Shown here: piece after piece, positions 12,501-18,056 of the stretch | Position numbering within the stretch: position 1 is the stretch's first letter | Layout: the number at the start of each line of letters is the position of its first letter | DNA from: Chara braunii | Lineage: Eukaryota > Streptophyta > Charophyceae > Charales > Characeae | NCBI GenBank assembly: GCA_003427395.1 | Contig: BFEA01000311.1 | Span: 1,472,970-1,504,241, forward strand | DNA length: 31,272 bases | Reading direction: 5' to 3' | Position numbers and translations under genes: made by a program | The notes under the pieces: generated by a model | What the model was told of the DNA's origin: nothing | Databases searched by the model: none | The model's input: the letters and a program-made list of their open reading frames with translations, nothing else

Positions 12501-13032
12501 TTCCCGCCGAAAGCATGCGGCTCCGCATATCCTTGATCTGGTGAGAACCAGTTGCTATCCCCCCTCCAAGCGAAGAGCGGCGCAGGTCCACGTCATGCTC
12601 CCCCCCGCGTGCTGCGCGTTCCGCCACCCCCGTATCCCCCCCGCTTCCGCCTTCGCGCCCATGCCGGTCAATCCTTTCACAGCTCGAGAAGCGCGGGATT
12701 TTCGAAGGCGGCCATGTGCGACGCACTCCATCCTTAGCTGCCGATGACGATGACGACAGCGGGACAACCCTATCCTTCGGCAGGCTGCTGTCCAGAGATC
12801 CCCTCCTACGGAGCTCATCCCCACTCCACTCCACCTCCTCCCCGGCGTCTCCTTCTCCTCGCATCTGCTCCTGCGGCCGAGGAGCATGCATTGAATCTGC
12901 TTCCTGCGACGGTACGCATATGACACCTGGCATCCCGACGACGATCTCGAGTTTCGCTTGCCCTTCGACGACCGGCCGCGGACAAGGTTCCTGCCTCCAG
13001 ACTGCCTTTCCTGTTCTCTCTCCGCCTGCCAC
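3574..13032 (-). CDS. Giant low-complexity protein, unrecognised (about 3,150 codons uninterrupted)
   Basis: One open frame runs about 9.4 kb and ends at TAG (3574-3576). Such length without a stop, biased to Gly, Ser, Ala, Val, Arg and Glu, is hard to explain unless translated. I do not recognise the family. Most of it looks disordered, with Gly, Ser and Glu runs, an (RD)n stretch near residues 2935-2950 and a nine-Gln run near 3105. More protein-like islands lie at residues about 207-270 (LARAMLMSKGCSRPSLIPKA), 2162-2240 (three copies of a TCY..P motif), 2967-3020 (GALFIGNIQVTVNP, then ESWEWEDVLSS) and at the end (NGYGFLSDPWNHADYG). No signal peptide or membrane segment is evident. Position 13032 is a GTG. 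The frame stays open upstream to a TGA at 13228-13230 with no ATG, and the first in-frame ATG is at 12931-12933. Translation therefore starts at 12933, or this is a long last exon joined to an upstream exon. Unseen in-frame introns remain possible. Confidence 0.6.
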   Translation of the reverse strand: MAGGERTGKAVWRQEPCPRPVVEGQAKLEIVVGMPGVICVPSQEADSMHAPRPQEQMRGEGDAGEEVEWSGDELRRRGSLDSSLPKDRVVPLSSSSSAAKDGVRRTWPPSKIPRFSSCERIDRHGREGGSGGDTGVAERAARGGEHDVDLRRSSLGGGIATGSHQIKDMRSRMLSAGNGSHRDGAAGGGGGGGGGERGERGGRFTSPNTWSVETVRLSGSSLEGSQSLLARAMLMSKGCSRPSLIPKAPGVVLRCNAPGPIQFGEQLGKRGSVLARPMAGSIPQNGGVGMREIGTSSRCGGSEKIGGKLGLIRASVGASDSSSGSLSCKGGVSSASEEVGVVRLREATAGRGAVNRYGERPSASMQYRSGQRISVVSVGAGAGSAAGESSPNLAGNGILKPGQETRSGKEGRGGGGGGGGGGRGRGRMLNGDGGSSLISQKLAGGGRREGTAPGARAETTSVLTDSSRKLIKEGTALGDRKDSASSSLKGVRAGIPTARGVASGQNVGEARGYGDRSISASFTGKRPERSSIGGSASRPSAAAPNARRLPTAAIGGVSSRSRPPVVGEEKKTSTSTSGVAPPPPKAATGKSTIARIASSSTPASSVSFSPSLDGDGPPKSGAAGGSLGPACTRLGGGGTHCCKGDRRDCGNHGTASAARHGPKPGSFSVMPSRLNPNPDPRGNAGGGGEQKRARSLVVSSSPASHIKATYVSANPETMAPPPLGKMRKTVHPAKSGAGATSRPVRQPGQSSAATAMAGVVAQKAPAAMPGSRGGVMKQQARTGGESSERAKKLSAPVAAPAAKKTMAVLKQEERQEERLLLVLGDVGVGTDHQREVAGMDREDAVPLERTADKETRSVVISRGGERILSSSSSPSPHIGLKRSAALAIAAAAGRGGSKAGGGDEESGGGGDASPAPDGRICNGPTSGSDSYNGESGRSISLVLPAAPPPCSDVSAKEPASLLVSSHSHYTSLVEPVVGDKAAKGKLEEQSAGPTGGRRNGYHEPSSSPYAPGVGVISAPPPPLVRDEQQQLAVRTCQQSTEMVNGQRKVVETVEGESIPIPIPEQAAVKTAGLEVATRGADLTDKENLRTDLAGEQLSSSVGPIKASSCRLQAAGSSIEEVEEQKRHCRDEGGVMESTGRCTTTRVVASSQGKSDGVALPRSATRKIGTAGSATPGGVAAVRVERERKEVQVRHHHHHQQQMPKEEEEWVRPANLLSEWRNRGRESRVRGGGTIAPGEGGGIASNRLPAGERGGRADARSNAGGGGGGKCVVATTAAKVVPLPLPDPDFSPRKPPPSAVTTPGSTSGTKNTRLLVDRKQPHEEVGDEGGEGGGCIAESTIAPMKKQQCHAEGAVRTSSLHNGPSSNISMSPVSLIGGGGVGGVGYLSQSDVDPAAARAVATPMVGGNESDDGGKMFAVRTSDALRSVAGEPFGVGFGLGEGGGGGGNTKLLLVGVSNDFMQWTTTREEDDSIAFARRGLVCGSTSTEEEATRMKLSVGGGAAAATITPSSGVAAQGAKKAERRGAIPAVTTRGTTPAAVGGAEASSMGAVDRGFGGKDLSATIVQTHTVAAPGSSSRGCSSMAADGRFGGKTSFQAEKDEDEYLSAGVVRVGLSGSGRHCYDGDTASDRDHLLSVPSLAMKNGAAATEAADRLMTPALSSLPSPAVSPPALPPSLTGKGEEVGIVPPFMLTGAKSSLLRQASVERNGSRRLLPDSPMPWPSPTMTTEKLVWTSENGVGVLAGTKGEPDKRGGGGKGLALFAELSALSASSSPVLCRSADDRDSQWLLPQSNGLNLSGESLSGGSSYRPGYPVEACSTQQARDPPAAKGRGERGIPQQQQLQQFSSQHEQQQCHAEDERGGGDGVKSDIAKKKRRTEGVEGREKQPAGSKRQPPARLQSSDGRSVGTAIRRARGGHQETSSADVGVPIWPQHAQGKNNAAFALVAKDYDAVDINGCCRGGLRSAPAAHHQLKESPMPPSPPPVVTEAHFSGPCSPVNQTKQAISAILPSSSSSASSSTTSSSSLSSSLSSSLSSAGMVASGAAAQQQVLGKVVPWGKGRRVVEKGGGQRQAGVGDVANVGIGIVANLVRADEGGGGAAAAVAAVAASLSGFNSPNNAGLVVKTVFGSPPGRVSLLPVSLTLAAGSAGVNGGEGGGRIENCPGPHLPNFNAIPQDILDDLQVDDVFDLEKDDTFTCYDVPQNIADILQLEVRSSMSIDGATGRLSRGSDGGESLLLSGYTCYKMPKELLEMTDGESSSCTSSLRGSLAFSGGASRDAIASSSHRRSSGVGAAAATGGGVIDCGGRAARGVVVDCRGQKLLDVVDQPSARLMGQGNQDEATMGLGSPRPTSPSPTPPRITHSPVVRDGGEVGEVSGQEGCEEEEEEEEESRMSNSLHADKQGADGRTGGGANSFSGRPVVGKGGEVSSRRKEDVRSDAYFHLPPWTGEALDGAVAAGQGQQHRDEVVSDHVRPVVDNLQVEFKSKADDAGAKMAGSVRSPDADRHGLVLPAAAPAADDVAAAVLCVSPVSSAASANGDHVGIPILSIRSLEKDDCECELKSPDDGASFAGKRGRGGEVTEEEKVGGDVPLQAGLSSTAIALAITRKQTQQPLAAVGIAAEEEDDGDSGVLSSKRGVTVAVALRKGAGVGVSSPVERSLGRSNEDNLLDTESASGTEDWLLKPPVVKGGHGGGGGLVGRPVVAPAGVGSSSPAAADRRDHVDNAGRLLRSGRRQTRVTEKDGIEKGRGGCDENDLSTKDRGEESLELFAALKKRPTLGVSDGVMGEDWSGLDSVPNGGESLEQQNGFYRRRGDKWGLTSSLDMEVGRMAMENPPFDEDFSLEAMVNGGRRRLGGGRGGRRGGGTESEVSRSMPSFSSPPQLKRGEGGEEPPSRPTPASSSSSVVGECNASINPTDAEAGGGGGGSLAVAVTGGRNVSRDRDRDRDRDRGRKLHPCVITSEESFRSSSSSSGALFIGNIQVTVNPVGPVVEEKTKQLCKASGLDPDLMESWEWEDVLSSQQWSSMEKKRASSIKRAGDRLQNDQREGGTGMVVEGRGGSRTNNHADDSGQRTALDGSPLGEGVLSPSPAPSKGVGPKLASRPFKEQQQQQQQQLPKSPGNHTFSDNRSNGYGFLSDPWNHADYGARAGATNVVGLVI
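3707..3734. repeat. CTG/CAG triplet run encoding poly-Gln
   Basis: About nine consecutive CTG triplets on the plus strand encode a Gln run near the C-terminus of the giant minus-strand ORF. Similar short triplet runs lie at about 4136-4153 (CTG, Ser run), 5878-5902 (CTC, Glu run), 9436-9454 (GAT, His run), 11770-11800 and 12448-12475 (CTC, Gly runs). Keeping to multiples of three is what is expected inside a translated exon. Confidence 0.85.
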
Positions 13033-13740
13033 GTGGGCTCGGCAGCTGCCACTGCCATCGATGTTCAGGTGGTCGCTTCTGTCTTCCAGCTGACCCGCGA
13101 CGAATGAGAGCAGGAGATGCTTGATACAGGAATAAAGCGGTTCGATCGGCTCTTCTGCATCGAGACCGATCCGAGCTCTTGTCCTCTCGCAGGAAAGCGA
13201 TCTCTCTCTCTCTGCTGTTCGAGAAACTCAGTCCGAGAAAAATCCCCCGTTCGCACTTGTTCTCTCCCTCTTGAATCTCCTCCTCCTCCTCCTCCTCCTC
13301 CTCCACCACCACCACCTTCTTGTCCGCCTCACCTTCCGCTCCTCCTCTTCTTCCGCCGCTCCTTATCTCCTCCCTTTAACTAGGAGACTTTTTTCCTTCT
13401 GTGGTCAAGATGCGCCCCTTTGTTGTTCCGTAACACTTGGCGGTCGTACTGCAATGTCGACTTTCTTCTCTATAATAAGTAGAAGAAGAACTACACCTCG
13501 TTAGTTATACGTCTGTTCACAGCTGCACGAACCCTGGGCGGGCGCGCGCACCTGCCGACAGCGTCTCTCTCCCTTCTGCTAGTACTACTACAACTACTCT
13601 CTTCCTCCTCTTTAGCCGCATCCGTCTGCTTCTTCTACTGCTAAGTACATCCGACGCTCACCGCAGTGTACTCGTCATCCCTCTGCTACTGGTTCTCTTC
13701 AGAGACATAGCAGAGACAAAGGTTGAGCTTCACCATCTCA
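13033..13740. other. Upstream flank of the giant minus-strand ORF
   Basis: The giant frame stays open on the minus strand to 13231 without an ATG. Reading minus, a pyrimidine-rich stretch ending GCGGGTCAG (about 13090-13118) resembles a 3' splice site and could join the long exon to an upstream one. Farther up is a CTC/CAC triplet run (about 13277-13318, GAG/GTG on the minus strand) that fits a purine-rich 5' leader. I cannot place a TATA box or transcription start with confidence. The other short ORFs here are low-complexity translations. Confidence 0.35.
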
Positions 13741-13839
13741 GAGCACATTACTCACACTACAGGACTTCCTGAGACGTATCCACCCGCAATTACGCCCAGA
13801 TTCTATCCAAAGGAGCCCAAAATGTGCGAATATGCCCTC
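13741..13839. mobile_element. F6 short inverted-repeat element, copy a
   Basis: Bounded by GAGCACATTACTCACAC on the left and GTGCGAATATGCCCTC on the right. These are imperfect inverted repeats of the GAGGGCATACTCGCAC type shared with the copies at 13941, 14343 and 15657. The middle contains GCAATTACGCCCAGATTC, related to the interiors of the other copies. About 99 bp and non-coding; a MITE-like element is likely. Confidence 0.5.
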
Positions 13840-13940
13840 AGACATATGTACGTCAGCGGAATGTACACTAAGTCTTTCCCATGATTAAAAAACATCCGGA
13901 TCAATTTATCTCTGTGCGCAATGCACACTCCTCCGGTAGA

Positions 13941-14069
13941 GTCAGCGCGTACTCACACTAGCAGCACTATCTTACATGCATCTGACCCCGTTTACAGCCG
14001 CATCTGGACGTATCTGACCACGATTACGTCTAGAAAGCGTTGTAAGAGTCCTAGTGCGAGTATGCCCTC
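13941..14069. mobile_element. F6 short inverted-repeat element, copy b
   Basis: The best-preserved copy. The left end is GTCAGCGCGTACTCACACTAG and the right end CTAGTGCGAGTATGCCCTC, which pair over about 17 bp with a few mismatches. The core contains GCATCTGGACGTATCTGACC followed by ACGATTACGTCTAGA, words that recur in copies c and d. About 129 bp, no coding capacity. Confidence 0.55.
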
Positions 14070-14342
14070 AAAGAAATGACAAATAAATTAGGGAGTCGCG
14101 GATCGCGGGGCTTGGAATCGCTCTCGAACACAGTGTTGCTTCCCCCCTCCAAGCACCGCGTTGAGCTTTCATGATACCGCCACGATGACCGTCGTCGATT
14201 CCCGGGAATCAACGGCTCTGCTGCCTTTCTATCACACGGGCACGCAGCCAGATTGATCACACCGCAGCCTATAAGCCATGGCCAAGCGAACCGTTACTTA
14301 GATATTTCATGACTATGGCTCCGGGCTCCATTGCTAATCTCA

Positions 14343-14473
14343 GAGCATAATGACACTAGCACGTTCCTGAATGTTTCTCGCCGCAATTACTACCCAGCTG
14401 GATGCATCTGACTGCAACCACGTGCAGAAAACAGACTGAGTAGGAAAAAAGTCCTTGTGTGAGTAATGTCCTC
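14343..14473. mobile_element. F6 short inverted-repeat element, copy c
   Basis: The left end is GAGCATAATGACACTAGCAC and the right end TCCTTGTGTGAGTAATGTCCTC, imperfect inverted repeats of each other. The interior GGATGCATCTGACTGCAACC matches the interiors of copies b and d. It lies about 270 bp from copy b, so three diverged copies sit within 740 bp. Confidence 0.5.
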
Positions 14474-14488
14474 ATTAATCGAGCGAGT

Positions 14489-14529
14489 ACCGGTCGCTTA
14501 AGGGTTACAACCGGTCGCTCAAGGGTTAC
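14489..14529. repeat. Two tandem 20-bp repeats
   Basis: ACCGGTCGCTTAAGGGTTAC is followed directly by a second copy with one change (CTCAAGG). A second short duplication, AGATAGATTGGCTGGC, follows at about 14555 and 14595. These are simple local duplications; no function is implied. Confidence 0.75.
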
Positions 14530-14860
14530 AAAATAGTGGGCTCAATGAGATGTTAGATAGATTGGCTGGCCAAAATTATTCGGGGCAATTAGATAGATAG
14601 ATTGGCTGGCTATCATCGAAAGGGGACTCCCGACGTGGACACGAATCACATTACGCTTCACTCACTTTCCCTCTTATGAGCGGCAGAAGGGACAATAATC
14701 AGTCCCCATCAACGACAGACCAATTAGGCAACACGGGACATTAATTATTTATGACGTCAACATCTTCCGGCATTCTCCCCTCCTTATAGTCCCGGTCCCG
14801 TCCCGCCGCAGTAACGACTTGCATGACTTCCCTGCAGTCATGCCTGGAGACCACAACATA
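14530..14860. other. Gene-free stretch
   Basis: Contains the AGATAGATTGGCTGGC duplication and otherwise unique sequence. There is no ORF of interest, RNA-like fold or mobile-element end that I can support. Confidence 0.4.
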
Positions 14861-14861
14861 C

Positions 14862-14862
<1 letters not shown>

Positions 14863-14941
<79 letters not shown>

Positions 14942-14990
14942 ATGTGTGTGTGGTCACGTATATGTGTATATGTGTGTGTGTGTGTGTGTG
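14863..14990. repeat. Compound microsatellite (CT)n then (GT)n
   Basis: About 33 uninterrupted CT units (14863-14929) switch to GT units, which are interrupted by TATGTG and GGTCACGTATATG and resume up to 14990. The two overlapping ORFs here are poly-Leu/Ser and poly-Cys/Val translations of the repeat. Confidence 0.95.
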
Positions 14991-14999
14991 CCTGGGTCT

Positions 15000-15460
15000 G
15001 CCAGTCGCGAGATCGCTGCGTACTGGCTGGCCAGCTGGCCGGCCTCCACGTGACGTAGTGAAGGTGTACAGTTGAGTGCTAGCTAGCTACCGGGCGAGAC
15101 AGAATGAGGGCAAGTGGCAGTTAAGGGGAGAAGAAGAGACGACTCGACGTGGCCATGAACGGGCGGGTAGGGTGCAGCGTCTTCCATGTGAAGTTGTAGA
15201 GGGCGGCCCTGGCACTGCAAACAGGATTGGAAGACCGGAGACAGCTATGGGATGGCACTGTGGAAGACGTACGACATCTTCGCCAAATACACAGAGGAAG
15301 ACGACAGGCAGCTATGAACTTGAGCAGAGTAGCAGAAAACAATGCGCGAAGTGCGCATGACACAGAAGTTGGAGAGGTTGCCGCATTGAACTGAAGACAA
15401 CTGCAAGGATGGCCGATTGTTCGACAGCCAGGCGGGGGGAGTACAACTGACGCCACTACC
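15000..15460 (+). other. Possible decayed coding stretch, unassigned
   Basis: No intact gene is visible. One plus-strand frame between about 15200 and 15450 reads as a charged, helix-like peptide (for example GRRQAAMNLSRVAENNARSA) interrupted by a stop near 15390. That is more protein-like than the surrounding repeats. It could be a remnant of a retroelement structural gene or chance. The 136-residue minus-strand ORF over the same DNA is Cys/Ser-rich and unconvincing. Confidence 0.2.
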
Positions 15461-15642
15461 TGCGGCAAGGAGGTCCCACTACGGTAGCAAAGCGGATTGA
15501 AGCAAGCGCCAAAATCTTGGATGTGTTTCATGCAGAGATCCAGAAAAGCACTTCAATCGCGTCATTTCTGCACCCGTCAGCAAACACGTTCGGATTCACG
15601 CGTGAAATTCAATCCGCTTTGGCAGCGGGCCCTCACCGCTGT
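15461..15642. mobile_element. F2 MITE-like element, copy a (diverged)
   Basis: The left end contains GGTCCCACTACGGTAGCAAAG and the inverted inner repeat AGCAAAGCGGATTGA pairs with TCAATCCGCTTTGGC near the right end. The interior word TTTCATGCAGAGATCCAGAA (15526-15545) matches TTTATGCAGAGATACAGAA of copy b at 17831, and CAAACACGTTCGGATTC matches its GAACACGTCCAGATTC. The outermost bases are degraded, and no target duplication can be read. Confidence 0.55.
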
Positions 15643-15656
15643 AGAACCGGGATTGT

Positions 15657-15776
15657 GGGCATACTCGCAAGGGTAACTTTTTTCGACTCAGATCTGGACG
15701 TTTTCCAGTCAGATGCATCCAGCTTGAACCGTAGTTGTGGTCAGATACATAAAGAAAAGTGCTAGTCTGCATGCCC
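15657..15776. mobile_element. F6 short inverted-repeat element, copy d
   Basis: It begins GGGCATACTCGCAAG and ends GTGCTAGTCTGCATGCCC, an imperfect inverted pair. The interior has TCTGGACGTTTTCCAGTCAG then ATGCATCCAGC, related to copies b and c. It directly follows the F2 element. A diverged relative may occupy about 15915-16032 (GGATGCACCTGACGGCAATT). Confidence 0.45.
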
Positions 15777-16108
15777 CGAAGATCATGCATGTTTTCTTTT
15801 TAAAAAAAAATAAAAAATCATGCATCTAAAAAATAATAATAATATATTTTAAAAAATCATGCATGCATGTGGAAAAAAAAAAAAAAAAAAAGTTTCATGC
15901 ATGTTGATGGCTAACAAACAACTGGCTCAGGCCAGATTCACACTGGGACTTTCCTATCGTAGATGTGTATTAGGCGGATTTTGGATGCACCTGACGGCAA
16001 TTACGTCCAGAGAGACCTCGAAAATGCCCTTCACGCCAGGTGCGTGACGGTCCGCGGCCCGGACGCGACGTTTGACGAACCAGTTCCTGTCGTGTTGCTT
16101 GGTCAGGA
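15777..16108. other. A-rich spacer with F6-like remnant
   Basis: Several A-runs (about 15800-15860 and 15873-15891) are interspersed with repeats of TCATGCATG. After them lies a stretch with F6-like interior words (ATGCACCTGACGGCAATTAC, about 15984-16003). No gene is supported. Confidence 0.4.
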
Positions 16109-16476
16109 CGCAGGGTCGGGAGAAAGCAGCGAAGTGTGCCCAAAAAAAAAAAAAAAAAAAAAAGGCAGCAAAGCGTCTAGTCCGAAGCTCCCCGAACAGA
16201 AGGCACGGTCATTCTTTTTTTCTTTTTTTTAATAAAATCATTTATTACGGTCATTTTCTGTGTATCTAGGTCGAAAGCTCCACCAAATACCGCTATAATC
16301 ACCGTGTGCTCTGCTCGGGGAAAGGGAAGCAGGGTCGGGACAAAGGGGCCAAAGCGTCGAGTCCGAAGATCCTTGCTTACCCCGAACAGAACGCCTGGTC
16401 ATTTCTCTCTGTATTTAGGAGGAAATATGGCCCAAATACCGCTATATAATCACCGTGTGCTCTGCTCGGGGAAAGA
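16109..16476. repeat. Two imperfect tandem units of about 150-215 bp
   Basis: Unit 1 (about 16109-16324) and unit 2 (about 16331-16476) share CAGGGTCGGGA at the start, AAAGCGTC.AGTCCGAAG next, CCCCGAACAGAA in the middle, and a long end block with CCAAATACCGCTATA then ATCACCGTGTGCTCTGCTCG. Unit 1 is longer because it carries a poly(A) insertion (A-run 16141-16163) and a T-rich stretch (about 16213-16230). This is a local duplication in non-coding DNA. Confidence 0.75.
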
Positions 16477-16510
16477 CAGCCCGCTCTCACCCTCGAATTG
16501 TGGGTCCCCC

Positions 16511-16574
16511 GGGGCTAGGTCCCACTTGCACGAATTAAAAGATGCAGACCGTAGATAGCAATGATCAACGGCCC
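16511..16574. mobile_element. F1 MITE-like element, copy a (right half missing)
   Basis: GGGGCTAGGTCCCACTTGCA opens the copy and is followed by GACCGTAGATAGCAATGATC, as in the complete copy at 17666-17770. The right terminal repeat is absent and T-rich sequence follows, so this is a truncated copy. Confidence 0.6.
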
Positions 16575-16589
16575 TTGCTCTCACCCTTG

Positions 16590-16660
16590 TTCCTTTTTTT
16601 TTTTCCTTTTTTTTTTTTTTCAAAAAGTTCGGTATAACGCTTGTTCCTTTCATGTTGTAA
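16590..16660. repeat. Poly(T) tracts
   Basis: Two T-runs separated by CC (about 16592-16621). They may be the poly(A) ends of minus-strand retro-insertions, but no attached body is recognisable. Confidence 0.5.
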
Positions 16661-17152
16661 GGGTCTGATCCCACACTACATACGGAAACGGAATCGAAAA
16701 AGCTGGGCCCGCTCCGGATGGACCGTGAAAGGAAAATTGCATCCCACAACTCCGAAAAGAATGGCCCTTTTACAGGCATCGCGGCGCAATAATGTGGGAG
16801 GGTGGCGGACGGGAAAAAAAACAAAAAAACAACAACAAAAAGCTGCTCCAGCTTTTTCGCGGACGGGTAGGGGTCCAGCACTCCTCACATTTCCGCATTA
16901 CTTTTTTTCTTTTTTTTTTTTTTTTTTTGGAAAGCGTTGAACATTGGATTTCAAAAGAAAATAGGGCCGAGGCCGGGGACCTCACAATTCAACCCGCACT
17001 ACTTTTTCGCCACCGCTCACTCCCAGACCGCCACGACAACAAACGTGTCCACTCACCTCCGAAGTCGACGGTGCCGCCTGCTACACCGGAGCACTGTGGG
17101 ATCTCGAAAAATCCATAAAACTACATACCGTATGTAGTGTGGGATCAGACCC
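16661..17152. mobile_element. F4 inverted-repeat element with a nested retro-insert
   Basis: A perfect 25-bp terminal inverted repeat spans 16661-16685 (starting GGGTCTGATCCCACACTACA) and 17128-17152 (its exact complement). The outside flanks are TAA on the left and AAA on the right, compatible with a decayed 3-bp target duplication but not proof of one. The interior has no transposase; it contains homopolymers and a short minus-strand LINE tail at about 16907-16994, without which the element would be about 390 bp. It looks like a non-autonomous DNA transposon. The end sequence resembles those of F1-F3. Confidence 0.7.
16907..16994 (-). mobile_element. Tail-only LINE insertion (minus strand)
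   Basis: On the minus strand this reads GGTTGAATTGTGAGGTCCCC, then GGCCTCGGCC, a short unique stretch and a long A-run (T-run on plus, about 16908-16928). The same tail phrase GAATTGTGAGGTCCCCGGCC precedes the poly(A) of the LINE at 26960-26980. CGCATTACTTTTT (16894-16906) and CGCACTACTTTTT (16995-17007) flank it, a 13-bp direct repeat with one mismatch that fits a target-site duplication. Only about 65 bp of element plus poly(A) was inserted. Confidence 0.6.
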
Positions 17153-17299
17153 AAACGAGTATTCTCCGGAAAAACAAGAAAACAAAAACAAAAAAAAAAA
17201 AGACAGTCAGCTCGGTTTGGAGCAGTGAGCTTGAATCGACGGGCGGGGAAAAAACCGGACTACCTGTGAACGACGTTCTGAAAGCGCGGGAAAATTGTT

Positions 17300-17370
17300 T
17301 TTTTCCCCTCCTTTATTTCATTTGCTTCCGGGAAAAAAACAATTCCCCTTCTTTATTTCATTTCCTTCCG
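17300..17370. repeat. Short tandem duplication
   Basis: The block CCT(C)CTTTATTTCATTTGCTTCCG near 17308 recurs as CTTCTTTATTTCATTTCCTTCCG near 17348, with GGGAAAAAAACAATT between the copies. A local duplication with no coding sense. Confidence 0.6.
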
Positions 17371-17375
17371 TTATT

Positions 17376-17474
17376 GGGGCAAGGTCCCACTTGCACAGAT
17401 TAAGAGAATATGGCCGTTGATCTTTGTCATCCACGGTCAATGTCGGTTGATTCGTGTAAGTGGGACCTAGCCCC
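17376..17474. mobile_element. F1 MITE-like element, copy b
   Basis: A 99-bp palindromic element. The left end is GGGGCAAGGTCCCACTTGCAC and the right end GTGTAAGTGGGACCTAGCCCC, pairing over about 20 bp with a few mismatches. The interior carries GGCCGTTGATCTTTGTCATC, the complement of the GATCAACGGCC type interior of copy a, so the copies occur in both orientations. Transcribed, it would fold into a long hairpin. No clear target duplication. Confidence 0.7.
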
Positions 17475-17665
17475 TGGTTACATACGCGTTGTTAATTTGA
17501 GGGGGGGGTAAGGTGCAGTGACTGGCCATTGCTCGGCGCTAGCACCGCCGATTTCCCCCATCGGTAATGCCTGCCCACCCCTCGTCACCGTGATGAGGGA
17601 CTGGTACAGCATGGCTCTCGCACCACTGCTGTGGTGCCAACCTACCCACTGGGCTGGGGAGAGAT
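17475..17665. other. Spacer between F1 copies, nothing recognised
   Basis: A G-run (about 17502-17509) is followed by mixed sequence with small hairpins such as CACCACTGCTGTGGTG (17620-17635). I see no protein or RNA family. Confidence 0.35.
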
Positions 17666-17770
17666 CCCGGGCTAGGTCCCACTTGCGCGAATCAAGAGAT
17701 AGAGACCGTAGATAGCAAAGATCAAAGGCCCAAATCTCCTAATCCGTGCAAGTGGGACCTAGCCCCCGGG
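17666..17770. mobile_element. F1 MITE-like element, copy c (best preserved)
   Basis: The left end CCCGGGCTAGGTCCCACTTG and the right end CAAGTGGGACCTAGCCCCCG form a nearly perfect inverted pair of about 20 bp. The interior is AGAGATAGAGACCGTAGATA and on to CCCAAATCTCCTAATCCG. The internal order matches copies a and d closely. At about 105 bp it can encode nothing and presumably depended on an enzyme supplied elsewhere. Confidence 0.75.
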
Positions 17771-17812
17771 TTGGTTGGTGTTCCCCCGTACTACGCATAC
17801 ACTAGTGAGAGG

Positions 17813-18026
17813 ATGAGATAGATGAGTACTGGGCCGTGGTCCCACTAGCAAAGGGGATAGGATAGAAATCCTGAATCTGGGCATGCTTTATGCAGAGATA
17901 CAGAAAAGCAGTTCGATCTCGATTTCCTGCTCCTGTCCTCGAACACGTCCAGATTCGGGCATTCCATCCGATGCTCTTTGCTAATGGGACCACGGCCCTG
18001 GCAGCAAGAAAAATGAGATAGATGAG
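17813..18026. repeat. 14-bp direct repeat flanking the F2 copy
   Basis: ATGAGATAGATGAG occurs at 17813-17826 and again at 18013-18026, on either side of the F2 element at 17831-17998. The element plus GCAGCAAGAAAA lies between. Such a long direct repeat next to an A-rich end looks more like target duplication by retroposition than the short duplications of cut-and-paste transposons, although a chance or pre-existing GATA-type repeat is possible. Confidence 0.6.
17831..17998. mobile_element. F2 MITE-like element, copy b
   Basis: 168 bp bounded by GGGCCGTGGTCCCACTAGCA on the left and TGCTAATGGGACCACGGCCC style sequence on the right (17979-17998 contains CTAATGGGACCACGGCCC). The inner words ATGCAGAGATACAGAAAAGC and GAACACGTCCAGATTCGGGC are shared with copies a and c. 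No ORF. See the 14-bp direct repeat entry for its unusual flanks. Confidence 0.75.
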
Positions 18027-18056
18027 AGAAGAATATAGCTTTTGAAAAAACATGTA

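Noticed and set aside
4115-12544. Many plus-strand ORFs of 60-348 codons opposite the giant minus-strand ORF (for example 8393-9439 and 11567-12544)
   Set aside because: They are Pro/Ser/Leu/Arg-rich mirror frames of a GC-rich, triplet-biased coding strand. None has a recognisable domain, and each is interrupted while the minus frame is continuous.
14051-14260. Possible rRNA fragment (CGCGGGGCTTGGAATCG and similar)
   Set aside because: I could not match any conserved rRNA block; it is probably unique intergenic sequence.
14819-15058. ORFs rich in Leu/Ser and Cys/Val
   Set aside because: They are translations of the CT/GT microsatellite.
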